From NCBI RefSeq assembly GCF_029227915.1, contig NC_079877.1:7318001-7382000 (forward strand): a DNA stretch of 64,000 bases, in the 5' to 3' direction. The notes beneath the pieces are model-generated. The model was given only the letters and a program-made list of their open reading frames with translations. It ran no database searches and was not told the DNA's origin. Shown one piece after another: positions 40,090 to 53,050 of this stretch. The number at the start of each line of letters is the position of its first letter. The first letter of the stretch is position 1. A program made the translations under genes and the position numbers. This DNA is from Hydractinia symbiolongicarpus. Taxonomy: Eukaryota > Cnidaria > Hydrozoa > Anthoathecata > Hydractiniidae.

Positions 40090-40832
40090 CTTATAAATGT
40101 GATAAGTGAGACAATTGGACGCCAAGAAATAACATTCTTCTTAATTTGACATGATTGCTGGAACTCAGCGATTACACTGGGCGCTGTGGTAGCGCTTAAT
40201 TAAAAAATTAAGATAAATAAGTCTTTTTTTACTGTGAGACCAATCCTAGCCGTTATTGCGCGCTGAAGAAATAGAGACAGTTTCAAAAACCACATTTCAT
40301 TGACTTTCTAACGGTGTCAATCCGTTTGAGTTACAACAGTTGCGTCAAATATTCGTGCCAAAATGTATTTAGTGATTTTCTTCGGATAATACTAAGTGGT
40401 ATCGCTTTTAACAGTAAAACGATTGACTGTGGGAATTATTTGAACTGATTTTGGACTTTGACCTTACAAATGTTATAAGTGAGAAAATTGGACGCCAAGA
40501 AATAACATTCTTCTTAATTTGACATGATTGCTGGAACTCAGCGATTACACTGGGCGCTGTGGTAGCGCTTTATTTAAAAATTAGATAAATAAGTCTTTTT
40601 TACTGTGGGACCAATCCTTGCCGTTAGTTCGCGCTGAAAAAATAGAGACAGCTTCAAAAGGTACATTTCATTGACTTTCTAACGGTGTCAATCCGTTTGA
40701 GTTACAACGGTTGGGTCACATATTCGTACCAACATGTATTAACGATGTTTTTCTGATATTGCTAGGTTGCATCGCTTCTAACAGTGAAACGATTGACTGT
40801 GGGATTTAATTGAACTAACTTTAGACTTTGAC
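39719..40832. repeat. Three-unit repeat (1114 bp), copy 2
   Basis: Units start at 39719, 40090 and 40463. The first is an F/C' hybrid, listed separately. The rest is practically the same as 38690-39718, for example AAAAATTACATTTC at 38799 and 39913 and CTTACAAATG at 39349 and 40463. Confidence 0.9.
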
Positions 40833-42692
40833 CTCATAAGTGTGATAAATGAGACAATTGGACTCCAAGAAAGAACATTCTTCTTAATTTGACATGATTT
40901 CCGCAACTCAGCGATTACACAGGACGCTGTGGTAGCACTTCATTTAAAAATTTAGATAAATAAGTCATTCTTTACTGTGGGACCAATCCTAGGCGCTATC
41001 GCGCGCTGATGAAATAGTGACAGGTTAAAAAACTACATTTCATTGACTTTCTAACGGTGTCAGTCCGTTTGAGTTACAACGATTGGGTCACATATTCGTA
41101 CTAACATGTATTTAGCGATATTTTTCTGATATTACTAGGTTGCATCGCTTTTAACAGTGAAACGATTTACTGTGGCATTTAAATGAACTGATTGTGGACT
41201 TTGACCTTATAAATGTAATAAAAAAGCCAGTTTGACTACAAGAAATAACGTTGTTTTTAATTTGACATAATTGCTGGAACTCAGCGATTACAGTGGGTGC
41301 TGTGGTAGCGCTTTATGTATAAATTAAGATAAATAAACCATTTTTACTGTGGGACCAATCCTAGCCGTTAGTTAGCGCTGAAGAAATAGAGACAGTTTCA
41401 AAAACTACATTTCATGGACTTTCTAACGTTTCAATCCGTTTGAGTTACAACGGTTGCGTCACATATTCGTACCAACATGTATATAGCGATAGTGTTCGGA
41501 TATTACTAGGCTGCATCGCTTTTAACTGTGAAACGTTTGACTGTGCGACTTAAATCAACTGATTTTGGACTTTGACCTTATAAATGTTATAAGTGAGACA
41601 ATTGGACGCCAAGAAATAACATTCTTCTTAATTTGACATGATTGCTGGAACTCAGCGATTACACTGGGCGCTGTGGTAGCGCTTAATTAAAAAATTAAGA
41701 TAAATAAGTCTTTTTTTACTGTGAGACCAATCCTAGCCGCTATCGCGCGCTGAAGAAATAGAGACAGTTTCAAAAACCACATTTCATTGACTTTCTAACG
41801 GTGTCAATCCTTTGAGTTACAACAGTTGCGTCAAATATTCGTGCCAAAATGTATTTAGTGATTTTCTTCGGATAATACTAAGTGGTATCGCTTTTAACAG
41901 TGAAACGATTGACTGTGGGAATTATTTGAACTGATTTTGGACTTTGACCTTATAAATGTTATAAGTGAGACAATTGGACGCCAAGAAATAACATTCTTCT
42001 TAATTTGACATGATTGCTGGAACTCAGCGATTACACTGGGCGCTGTGGTAGCGCTTTATTTAAAAATTAGGATAAATAAGTCTTTTTTACTGTGGGACCA
42101 ATCCTAGCCGTTAGTTCGCGCTGAAAAAATAGAGACAGCTTCAAAAAGTACATTTCATTGACTTTCTAACGGTGTCAATCCTTTTGAGTTACAACGGTTG
42201 GGTCACATATTCGTACCAACATGTATTAACGATGTTTTTCTGATATTACTAGGTTGCATCGCTTCTAACAGTGAAACGATTGACTGTGGGATTTAATTGA
42301 ACTAACTTTGGACTGTGACCTCATAAGTGTGATAAATGAGACAATTGGACTCCAAGAAAGAACATTCTTCTTAATTTGACATGATTTCCGCAACTCAGCG
42401 ATTACACCGGACGCTGTGGTAGCACTTCATTTAAAAATTTAGATAAATAAGTCATTCTTTACTGTGGGACCAATCCTAGGCGCTATTGCGCGCTGATGAA
42501 ATAGTGACAGGTTAAAAAACTACATTTCATTGACTTTCTAACGGTGTCAGTCCGTTTGAGTTACAACGATTGGGTCACATATTCGTACTAACATGTATTT
42601 AGCGATATTTTTCTGATATTACTACGTTGCATCGCTTTTAACAGTGAAACGATTGACTGTGCGATTTAATTGAACTGATTCTAGACTGTGAC
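40833..42692. repeat. Units 111-115: F, I, B'', B', F
   Basis: Units start at 40833, 41206, 41577, 41949 and 42320. The F-I pair matches 34541-35284 at 6292 bp (5178 + 1114). The third copy of unit I ends differently from the other two: after CATGGACTTTCTAACG the text goes on GTTTCAATCCG and ATGTATATAGCGATAG, an ending also seen around 42960. Right of here the units diverge more. Confidence 0.87.
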
Positions 42693-44181
42693 CTTTAGAA
42701 TGTGATAAGTGAGCCAATTGAACCCCAATAAATAACATTCTTCTTAGTTTGACGTGATTGCCGGAACTCAGCGATTACACTGGGCTCTGTGGTAGCGCTT
42801 CATTAAAATATTTAGATAAATAAGTCATTTTTTACTGTGGGACGAATCCTAACCGTTATCGCGTGCTGAAGAAATAGCGACGGTTTCAAAAACTACATTT
42901 CAATGACCTTCTAACGGTATCAGTCCGTTTGAGTTAAAAGAGTTGCGTCACATATTCGTTACAACATGTATATAGCGATAGTGTTCGGATATTACTAGGC
43001 TGCATCGCTTTTAACAGTGAAACGTTTCACTGTGGGACTTAATTGAACTGACTTTGGACTGTGAGCTTATAAATGTGATAGATGAGCCAATTTGTCTCCA
43101 AGGAATGACATTCTTCTTAAATCGACATGATTGCTGGATTTCAGGAATTACACTAGGCTCTGTGGTAGTGCTTTATTTAAAAATTTAGATAAATAAGTCT
43201 TTTTTTACTGTGGGACCAATCCTGGCCGTTAGCACGCCCTAAAGAAATAGACAGATTCTCAAAAACTACATTTCATTGACTTCTTGCCGGTATCAATCCG
43301 TTTGAGTTACAACGGTTGCGTCACATATTCGTGCCAACATGTATTTAGTGATATTTTTCGGATATTACTAAGTTATATCGCTTTGAACAGTGAAACGATT
43401 GACTCTGTTACTTAATTGATGTAACTTTGGACTTTGACCTAATAAATGTTATAAGTGAGACAAGTGGATCCAAGAAATAACATTCTTCTTAATTTGACAT
43501 GAATACCGGAACTCAGCGATTACACCGGGCGCTGTGGTAGCACTTCATTTAAAAATTCAGATAAACCAGTCATTCTTCACTGTGGGACCAATCCTAGCCG
43601 CTTTCGGGCGCTGATGAAATAGCGACATGTTAAAAAACTACATTTCATTGACTTTCTAACGGTGTCAGTCCGTTTGAGTTACAACGGTTGGGTCACATAT
43701 TTTTACTAACATGTATTTAGCGATAGTGTTCGGATATTACTAGGCTGCATCGCTTTTAACAGTGAAACGATTGACTGTGGGACTTAATTGAACTGACTTT
43801 GGACTGTGACCTTATAAATGTGATAGATGAGCCAATTTGACTCCAAGGAATAACATTCTTCTTAATTCGACATGATTGCTGCATTTCAGGAATTACACTA
43901 GGCTCTGTGGTAGTGCTTTATTTAAAAACTTAGATAAATAAGTCATAATTATTGTGGGACCAATCTTGGCCGTTAGCACGCGCTGAATAAATAAGAATAG
44001 TTTCAATAACTACATTTCATTGACTTTCTAGCGGTATCAATCCGTTTGAGTTACAACGGTTTCGTCACATATTCGTACCAACATGTATTTAGCGATATTT
44101 TTTCGCTATTACTAGGCTACATTGCTTTTAACAGTGAAGCGTTTGACAGTGGAACTTAATGAAATAACTTTTGACTGTAAC
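42693..44181. repeat. Units 116-119: diverged satellite units
   Basis: Units start at 42693, 43066, 43439 and 43811. Starts vary: CTTTAGAATG at 42693 and CTTATAAATGTGATAGATG at 43066 and 43811. The units at 43066 and 43811 (here called K) are alike, with AGGAATTACACTAGGC and GGTAGTGC, 745 bp apart. The unit at 43439 is B-like with AAGTGGATCCAAG, which has lost a base relative to GGACTCCAAG. Confidence 0.85.
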
Positions 44182-45668
44182 CTGATAAATGTGATAAATG
44201 AGCCAATTTGACTCCAAGGAATAACATTCTTCTTAATTCGACATGATTGCTGCATTTCAGGAATTACACTAGGCCCTGTGGTAGTGCTTTATTTAAAAAC
44301 TTAGATAAATAAGTCATAATTATTGTGGGACCAATCGTAGCCGTTAGTTCGGGCTGAAGAAATAGAGACCGTTTCAAAAACTACATTTCATTGATTTTCT
44401 AACGGTGTCAATCCGTTTGAGTTACAACGGTGTCGTCACATATTCGTACCAACATGTATTTAGTGATTTTTTTCCGATATTACTAAGTTGTAATGCTTTT
44501 AACAGTGAAACGATTGACTGTGGGTATTAATTCCACTAACTTTGCACTGTGACCTGATAAATGTGATAAATGAGACAATTGGACTCCAAGGAATAACATT
44601 CTTCTTAATTCGACATGATTGCTGGAATTCAGCGAGTACAAAATGCTCTGTGGTAGTGCTTTTATAAAAAATTTAGATAAATCAGTCTTTTTTACTGCGG
44701 GACCAATCCTGGCCGTTAGCACGCGCTGAATAAATAGGAACAGTTTCCAAAACTACATTTCATTGAATTCCTAGCGGTATAAATCAGTTTGAGTTACAAC
44801 GGTTGCGTTACATATTCGTACCAACATGTATTTAGCGATATTTTTTCGCTATTACTAGGCTACATTGCTTTTAACAGTGAATCGATTGACAGTGGGACTT
44901 AATGAAATAACTTTTGACTGTAACCTGATAAATGTGATAAATGAGCCAATTTGACTCCAAGGAATAACATTCTTCTTAATTCGACATGATTGCTGCATTT
45001 CAGGAATTACACTAGGCTCTGTGGTAGTGCTTTATTTAAAAACTTAGATAAATCAGTCATAATTATTGTGGGACCAATCGTAGCCGTTAGTTCGGGCTGA
45101 AGAAATAGAGACCGTTTCAAAAACTACATTTCATTGATTTTCTAACGGTGTCAATCCGTTTGAGTTACAACGGTGTCGTCACATATTCGTACCAACATGT
45201 ATTTAGTGATTTTTTTCCGATATTACTAAGTTGTAATGCTTTTAACAGTGAAACGATTGACTGTGGGTATTAATTCAACTAACTTTGCACTGTGACCTGA
45301 TAAATGTGATAAATGAGACAATTGGACTCCAAGGAATAACATTCTTCTTAATTCGACATGATTGCTGGAATTCAGCGAGTACAAAATGCTCTGTGGTAGT
45401 GCTTTTTTAAAGAATTTAGATAAATCAGTCTTTTTTACTGCGGGACCAATCCTGGCCGTTAGCACGCGGTAAAAAAATAGAGGCACTCTCAAAAACTACA
45501 TTTAATTGGTTTTTTGGCAGTATCAATCCCTTTGAGTTACAACGGTTGGGACACATATTTGTGCCAACATGTATTTAGCGATATTTTTCTCATATTACTA
45601 GTTAGCATCGCTTTTAACAGTGAAACGATTGACTGTGGGACTTAATTAAACTGATTTTGGACTGTGAC
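44182..45668. repeat. Two-unit repeat of K' and L units, period 743 bp
   Basis: Units start at 44182 and 44554, then 44925 and 45297. K' has GCTGCATTTCAGGAATTAC and AATTATTGTGGG; L has ATTCAGCGAGTACAAAATGC and GATAAATCAGTC. Both starts read CTGATAAATG. Differences include AGGCCCTG against AGGCTCTG and TTTTATAAAAAA against TTTTTTAAAGAA. After about 45465 the second copy takes a different ending (GTAAAAAAATAGAGGC). Confidence 0.88.
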
Positions 45669-46382
45669 CTTATAAATGTTATAAGTGAGAAAATTGGACT
45701 CTAAGAAATGACATTCTTCTTAATTTTACATGATTGCTGGAACTCAGCAATTACACTGGGCGCTATGGTTGCGCTTTATTTAAAAATTAAGATAAATAAG
45801 TCATTTTTTAGTGTGGGACGAATCCTAGTCGTTAGTTCGCGCTGAAAAAATAGCGACAGTTTCAAAAACAACATTTCAATGACGTTCTAACGGTGTCAGT
45901 CCGTTTGAGTTAGAACGGTTGGGTTACATATTTGTACCAACATGTATTTAGCGATATTTTTCTCATATTACTAGTTTGCATCGCTTTTAACAGTTAAACG
46001 ATTGACTGTGGCACTTAATTGAACTGATTTTGGACTGTGACCTTATAAATGTTATAAGTGAGAAAATTGGACTCTAAGAAATGACATTCTTCTTAATTTG
46101 ACATGATTGTAGGAACTCAGCGATTACACTGGACCCTGTGGTAGTGATTCATTTAAAAATTTAGATAAATAAGTCAATTTTACTGTGGGACCAATAATAG
46201 CCGTTAGCGCGCGCTAAGATATAGAGACAGTTTCGAAAACTCCATTTCATTGACTTTCTAACGGTGTCAATCCGTTTGAGTTACAACGGTTGCGTCACAC
46301 ATTCGTACCAACCTGTATTTAGTGATTTTTTTTCGATATTACTAAGTTATATCGCTTTTAACAATGAAATGATTGACTGTGG

Positions 46383-46400
46383 AGCTTAATTGAGCTAGCT
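46383..46400. repeat. Triple AGCT marker at a unit end (example)
   Basis: AGCT occurs at 46383, 46393 and 46397, the last two forming the palindrome AGCTAGCT. The marker ends a subset of units in the right part only: AGCTAGCT is at 46393, 47511, 48949, 51168, 53402, 56009 and 61886. Intervals are 1118, 1438, 2219, 2234, 2607 and 5877 bp, whole numbers of units after allowing for the known deletions. It is a useful lineage tag; no function is claimed. Confidence 0.85.
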
Positions 46401-47249
46401 TTGGCCTGTGACCTTATAAATGCGATAAGTGAGCCAACTGGACTCCAAGAAATAACATTCTTCTTATTTTGACATGATTGATGGAACTTAGCGATTACAC
46501 ATGGCGCAGTGGAAGCGCTTCATTTAAAAACTTAGATAAATAAGTCATTTTTTACTGTGGGACCAATCCTAGCCGTTATCGCGCGCTTAAAAATTTTCGA
46601 CAGTTTCAAAAACTACATTTCAATGACGTTCTAACTGTATCAGTCCGTTTGAGTTACAACGGTTGCGTCACATATTCGTACCAACATGTATCTAGTGATT
46701 TTCTTCCGATATTACTAAGTTGTATTGGTTTTAACAGTGACACGATTGACTGTGGGAATTAATTCAACTAACTTTGGACTGTGACCTGATAAATGTGATA
46801 AATGAGGCAATTGGACTCAAAGAAATCACATTCTTCTTAATTTGACGTGAATGCCGAAACTTAGCGATTACATTGGGCGCTGTGGTTGCGCTTTATTTAA
46901 AAATTAAGATAAATAAGTCATTTTTTACTGTGGGACGAATCCTAGTCGTTAGTTCGCGCTGAAGAAATAGAGACAGTTTCAAAAACTACATTTCATTGAC
47001 TTTCTAACAGTTTTAATCCGTTTGAGTTGCAATGGTTGCGTCACATATTCGCACCAACATGTATTTAGTGATTTTCTTCCGGTATTACTAAGTTGTATCG
47101 CTTTCAACAGTGAAACGATTGACTGTGGGACTTAATTGAACTGATTTTGGACTTTGACCTTATAAATGTGATAAATGAGCAATTTTGACTACAAGAAATA
47201 ACATTCTTCTTAATTTGACATGATTGCTGGAACTCAGCGATTACACTGG

Positions 47250-47264
47250 GCGCTGTGGTAGCGC
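47250..47264. repeat. GCGCT-GTGGT-AGCGC hairpin motif (example)
   Basis: GCGCT (47250-47254), loop GTGGT, AGCGC (47260-47264) is a perfect 5-bp dyad. Just upstream, CAGCG (47235-47239) can pair instead with CGCTG (47251-47255), so two hairpins compete. Units with GGCGCTGTGGTAGCGC have it; those with GGACCCTGTGGTAGCG or GGTAAGG do not. Several unit breakpoints lie close to this part of the unit. Confidence 0.75.
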
Positions 47265-48275
47265 TTTATTTAAAAATTAAGATAAATAAGTCATTTTTTA
47301 CTGTGGGACCAATCCTAGCCGTTAGCGCGCGCTGAAGAAATAGAGGCATTCTCAAAAACTACATTTAATTGGTTTTTTGGCGGTATCAATCCGTTTGAGT
47401 TACAACGGTTGCGTCACATATTCGTACTACATGTATTTAGTGACATTTCCCCGATATTACTAAGTTATATCGCTTTTAACAATGAAATGATTGACTGTGG
47501 AGCTTAATTGAGCTAGCTTTGGCCTGTGACCTTATAAATGTGATAAGTGGGCCAACTGGACTCCAAGAAATAACATTCTTCTGATTTTGACATGATTGTT
47601 GGAACTCAGCGATTACACTTGGCGCAGTGGAAGCGCTTCATTTAAAAACTTAGATAAATAAGTCATTTTTTACTGTGGGGCCAATCCTAGCCGTTATCGC
47701 GCGCTAAAAAATTGCGACAGTTTCAAAAACTACATTTCAGAGACGTTCTAACTGTATCAGTCCGTTTGAGTTATAACGGTTGCGTCACATATTCGTACCA
47801 ACATGTATCTAGTGATTTTCTTCCGATATTACTAAGTTGTATTGGTTTTAACAGTGAAACGATTGACTGTGGGAATTAATTCAACTATCTTTGGACTGTG
47901 ACCTGATAAATGTGATAAATGAGACAATTGGACTCCAAGAAATAATATTCTTCTTAATTTGACGTGAATGCCGGAACTTAGCGATTACATTGGGCGCTGT
48001 GGTAGCGCTTCATTTAAATATTTAGATAAATAAGTCATTTTTTACTGTGGGACCAATCGTAGCCGTTGTCTCGCTCTGAAAAAATAGCGACAGTTTCAAA
48101 AACTACATTTCAATGACGTTCTAACGGTGTCAGTCCGTTTGAGTTATAACGGTTGCGTCACATATTTGTACCAACATGTATTTAGCGATATTTTTCTCAT
48201 ATTACTAGTTTGCATCGCTTTTAACAGTGAAACGATTGACTGTGGGACTTAATTGAACTGATTTTGGACTGTGAC

Positions 48276-48596
48276 CTTATAAATGTTATAAGTGAAAAAA
48301 TTGGACACTAAGAAATGACATTCTTCTTAATTTGACATGATTGTAGGAACTCAGCGGTTACACTGGACCCTGTGGTAGTGATTCATTTAAAAATTGCTGA
48401 AGAGATAGAGACAGTTTCGAAAACTCCATTTCATTGACTTCCTAACGGTGTCAATCCGTTTGAGTTACAACGGTTGCGTCACACATTCGTACCAACTTGT
48501 ATTTAGTGATTTTGTTCCGGTATTACTAAGTTGTATCGCTTTCAACAGTGAAACGATTCACTGTGGGACTTAATTGAACTGATTTTGGACTTTGAC
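48276..48596. repeat. Shortened satellite unit, 51-bp deletion
   Basis: The unit is 321 bp long. TTCATTTAAAAATT (ending about 48395) runs straight into GCTGAAGAGATAGAGACAG, so the AT-rich TTAGATAAATA part and the CTGTGGGACCAATCC part are missing, from about +120. The same junction occurs in the unit at 61215, with a different first third. Confidence 0.92.
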
Positions 48597-51065
48597 CTTA
48601 TAAATGTGATAAATGAGCAATTTTGACTACAAGAAATAACATTTTTTTTAATTTGACATGATTGTAGGAACTCAGCGATTACATTGGACCCTGTGGTAGT
48701 GATTCATTTAAAAATTTAGATAAATAAGTCAATTTTACTGTGGGACCAATAATAGCCGTTAGCGCGCGCTAAAGATATAGAGACAGTTTCGAAAACTCCA
48801 TTTCATTGACTTTCTAACGGTGTCAATCCGTTTGAGTTACAACGGTTGCGTCACACATTCGTACCAACATGTATTTAGTGATTTTTTTTCGATATTACTA
48901 AGTTATATCGCTTTTAACAATGAAATGATTCACTGTGGAGCTTAATTGAGCTAGCTTTGGCCTGTGACCTTATAAATGTGATAAGTGAGTCAACTGGACT
49001 CCAAGAAATAACATTGTTCTTATTTTGACATGATTGATGGAACTCAGCGATTACACTTGGCGCAGTGGAAGCACTTCATTTAAAAACTTAGATAAATAAG
49101 TCATTTTTTACTGTGGGACCAATCCTAGCCGTTATCGCCCGCTGAAAAATTGCGACAGTTTCAAAAACTACATTTCAATGACGTTCTAACTGTATCAGTA
49201 CGTTTGAGTTACAACGGTTGCGTCACATATTCGTACCAACATGTATCAAGTGATTTTCTTCCGATATTACTAAGTTGTATTGGTTTTAACAGTGAAACGA
49301 TTGACTGTGGGAATTAATTCAACTAACTTTGGACTGTGACCTGATAAATGTGATAAATGAGACAATTGGACTCCAAGAAATCTTATTCTTCTTAATTTGA
49401 CGTGAATGCCGGAACTTAGCGATTACATTGGGCGCTGTGGTAGCGCTTCATTTAAAAATTTAGATAAATAAGTCATTCTTTACTGTGGGACCAATCGTAG
49501 CCGTTGTCTCGCGCTGAAAAAATAGCGACAGTTTCAAAAACTACATTTCAATGACGTTCTAACGGTGTCAGTTCGTTTGAGTTAGAACGGTTGGGTCACA
49601 TATTTGTACTAACATGTATTTAGCGATATTTTTCTCATATTACTAGTTTGCATCGCTTTTAACAGTGAAACGATTGACTGTGGGACTTAATTGAACTGAT
49701 TTTGGACTGTGACCTTATAAATGTTATAAGTGAAAAAATTGGACACTAAGAAATGACATTCTTCTTAATTTGACATGATTGTAGGAACTCAGCGATTACA
49801 CTGGACCCTGTGGTAGTGATTCATTTAAAAATTTAGATAAATAAGTCAATTTTACTGTGAGACCAATCCTAGCCGTTAGCGCGCGCTGAAGATATAGAGA
49901 CAGTTTCGAAAACTCCATTTCATTGACTTTCTAACGGTGTCAATCCGTTTGAGTTCCGACGGTTGCGTCACACATTCGTACCAACTTGTATTTAGTGATT
50001 TTCTTCCGGTATTACTAAGTTGTATCGCTTTCAACAGTGAAACGATTGACTGTGGGACTTAATTGAACTGATTTTGGACTTTGACCTTATAAATGTGATA
50101 AATGAGCAATTTTGACTACTTCTTAATTTGACGTGAATGCCGGAACTTAGCGATTACACTGGGCGCTGTGGTTGCGCTTTATTTAAAAATTAAAATAAAT
50201 AAGTCATTTTTTACTGTGGGACGAATCCTAGTCGTTTGTTCGCGCTGAAGAAATAGAGACAGTTTCAAAAACTACATTTCATTGACTTTCTAACAGTTTT
50301 AATCCGTTTGAGTTGCAACGGTTGCGTCACATAGTCGCACCAACATGCATTTGGTGATTTCCTTCCGGTATTACTAAGTTGTATCGCTTTCAACAGTGAA
50401 ACGATTGACTGTGGGACTTAATTGAACTGATTTTGGACTTTGACCTTATAAATGTGATAAATGAGAAATTTTGACTACAAGAAATAACATTCTTCTTAAT
50501 TTGACATGATTGCTGGAACTCAGCGATTACACTGGGCGCTGTGGTAGCGATTTATTTAAAAATTAAGATAAATAAGTCATTTTTTACTGTAGGACCAGTC
50601 CTAGCCGTTAGCGCGCGCTGAAGAAATAGAGACAGTTTCAAAAACTACATTTCATTGACTTTCTAACGGTGTCAATCCGTTTGAGTTACAACGGTGTCGT
50701 CACATATTCGCACCAACATGTATTTAGTGATTTTTTTCCGATATTACTAAGTTGTATCGCTTTTAACAGTGAAACGATTGACTGTGGGACTTATTTGAAC
50801 TGATTCTGGACTGTGACCTTATAAATGTTATAAATGAGCGAATTGGACTCCAAGGAATAACATTCTTCTTAATTCGACATGATTTGTTGAATTCAGCGAG
50901 TACACAATGCTTTGTAGTAGTGCTTTTTTAAAAAATTTAGATAAATCAGTTTTTTTTACTGCGGGACCAATCCTGCCGTTAGCACGCAGCAAAAAAATAG
51001 AGGCATTCTCAAAAACTACATTTAATTGGTTTTTTGGCGGTATCAATCCGTTAGAGTTACAACGG
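48360..51065. repeat. Long-range duplicated segment, copy 1 (~2.7 kb)
   Basis: Units start at 48597, 48969, 49341, 49714, 50086, 50445 and 50818. The segment matches 61300-64000 at an offset of 12939 bp falling to 12935 bp, the change explained by two 2-bp losses in the second copy. It carries both the 51-bp-deleted unit and a 14-bp-deleted unit. Other marks are AAATCTTATTCTTCTTAA and GAGTTCCGACGG. Confidence 0.92.
50086..50444. repeat. Shortened satellite unit, 14-bp deletion
   Basis: The unit is 359 bp long. TTTTGACTAC runs into TTCTTAATTTGACG at about 50117, where full units have AAGAAATAACATTC in between. The deletion lies near +31. It recurs in the unit at 63021, again as part of the long-range duplicate. 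Confidence 0.9.
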
Positions 51066-53050
51066 TTGCGTCACATATTTGTACAACATGTATTTAGTGA
51101 CATTTTTCCGACATTACTAAGTTATATCGCTTTTAACAATGAAATGATTGACTGTCGAGCTTAATTGAGCTAGCTTTGGCCTGTGACCTTATAAATGTGA
51201 TAAGTGGGCCAACTGGACTCCAAGAAATAACATTCTTCTTCTTTTGACATGATTGTTGGAACTCAGCGATTACACTTGGCGCAGTGGAAGCGCTTCATTT
51301 AAAAACTTAGATAAATAAGTCATTTTTTACTGTGGGACTAATCCTAGCCGTTATCGCGCGCTGAAAAATTGCGACAGTTTCAAAAACTACATTTCAATGA
51401 CGTTCTAACGGTGTCAGTCCGTTTGAGTTACAACGGTTGGGTCACATATTTGTACCAACATGTATTTAGCGATATTTTTCTCATATTACTAGTTTGCATC
51501 GCTTTTAACAGTGAAACGATTGACTTTGGGACTTAATTGAACTGATTTTGGTCTGTGACCTTATAAATGTTATAAGTGAGAAAATTGGACTCCAAGAAAT
51601 GACATTCTTCTTTATTTGACATGATTGTGGGAACTCAGCGATTACACTGGACCCTGTGGTAGTGATTCATTTAAAAATTTAGATAACAAAGTCAATTTTA
51701 CTGTGGGACCAATCCTAGCCGTTAGCGCCCGCTGAAGATATAGAGACAGTTTCGAAAACTCCATTTCATTGACTTTCTAACGGTGTCAATCCGTATGAGT
51801 TACAACGGTTGCGTCACACGTTCGTACCAACTTGTTTTTAGTGATTTTCTTCCGGTATTACTAAGTTGTATCGCTTTCAACAGTGAAACGATTGACTGTG
51901 GGACTTAATTGAACTGATTTTGGACTTTGACCTTATAAATGTGATAAATGAGCAATTTTGACTACAAGAAATAACATTCTTTTCAATTTGAAATGATTGC
52001 TGGAACTCAGCGATTACACTGAGCGCTGTGGTAGCGCTTCATTTAAAAATTTAGATAAATAGGTCATTCTTTACTGTGGGACCAATCGTAGCCGTTGTCG
52101 CGCGCTGAAAAAATAGCGACAGTTTCAAAAACCACATTTCAATGACGTTCTAACGGTGTCAGTCCGTTTGAGTTACAACGGTTGGGACACATATTTGTAC
52201 CAACATGTATTTAGCGATATTTTTCTCATATTACTAGTTTGCATCGCTTTTAACAGTGAAAAGATTGACTGTGGGACTTAATTGAACTAATTTTGGACTG
52301 TGACCTTATAAATGTTATAACTGAAAAAATTGGACTCTAAGAAATGACATTCTTCTTAATTTTACATGATTGCTGGAACTCAGCGATTACACTGGGCGCT
52401 GTGGTTGCGCTTTATTTAAAAATTAAGATAAATAAGTCAGTTTTTACTGTGGGACGAATCCTAGTCGTTTGTTCGCGCTGAAGAAATAGAGACAGTTTCA
52501 AAAACTACATTTCATTGACTTTCTAACAGTTTTAATCCGTTTGAGTTGCAACGGTTGCGTCACATATTCGCACCAACATGCATTTAGTGATTTCCTTCCG
52601 GTATTACTAAGTTGTATCGCTTTCAACAGTGAAACGATTGACTGTGGGACTTAATTGAACTGATTTTGGACTTTCACCTTATAAATGTGATAAATGAGCA
52701 ATTTAGACTACAAGAAATAACATTCTTCTTAATTTGACATGATTGCTGGAACTCAGCGATTACACTGGGCGCTGTGGTAGCGCTTTATTTAAAAATTAAG
52801 ATAAATAAGTCATTTTTTACTGTGGGACCAGTCCTAGCCGTTAGCGCGCGCTGAAGAAATAGAGACAGTCTCAAAAACTACATTTCATTGACTTTCTAAC
52901 GGTGTCAATCCGTTTGAGTTACAACGGAATCGTCACATATTCGTACAAACATGTATTTAGTGATTTTTTTCCGATATTACTAAGTTGTATCGCTTTTAAC
53001 AGTGAAACGATTGACTGTGGGACTTATTTAAACTGATTCTGGACTGTGAC
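50818..53050. repeat. Six-unit higher-order spacing, first landmark
   Basis: Units start at 50818, 51188, 51560, 51932, 52305 and 52678. The first three form a landmark trio: GAGCGAATTGG with GATTTGTTGAATTC and CACAATGCTTTG; then GTGGGCCAACTGG with TTCTTCTTTTGACATG; then TTATAAGTGAG. The trio recurs 2234 bp later at 53051 and again 2606 bp after that at 55657. Confidence 0.87.

Larger units (their letters stand above)
45669..48275. repeat. Units 124-130: diverged single units
   Basis: Units start at 45669, 46042, 46413, 46786, 47159, 47531 and 47903. No exact multi-unit copy dominates, though the start CTGATAAATG with CGTGAATGCCG recurs at 46786 and 47903 (1117 bp), and the ending with three AGCT steps recurs before 46413 and 47531 (1118 bp), suggesting an old three-unit repeat. 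No gene is seen. Confidence 0.85.

Noticed and set aside
44483-44722. Minus-strand open frame of 79 codons
   Set aside because: It is a translation of satellite unit ends and starts. The alike frame at 45226 exists because the two lie in copies of the same 743-bp repeat.
45226-45492. Minus-strand open frame of 88 codons, longest in the window
   Set aside because: Same frame as 44483-44722, extended by a hybrid unit ending. A unit of 372 bp is 124 codons, so a real repeat protein could cross units in frame, but stops close the frame in every unit.
50828-51164. Overlapping open frames on both strands (50828-51046 minus, 50907-51164 plus)
   Set aside because: Two overlapping short frames on opposite strands of the same satellite unit are chance openings caused by local variants.
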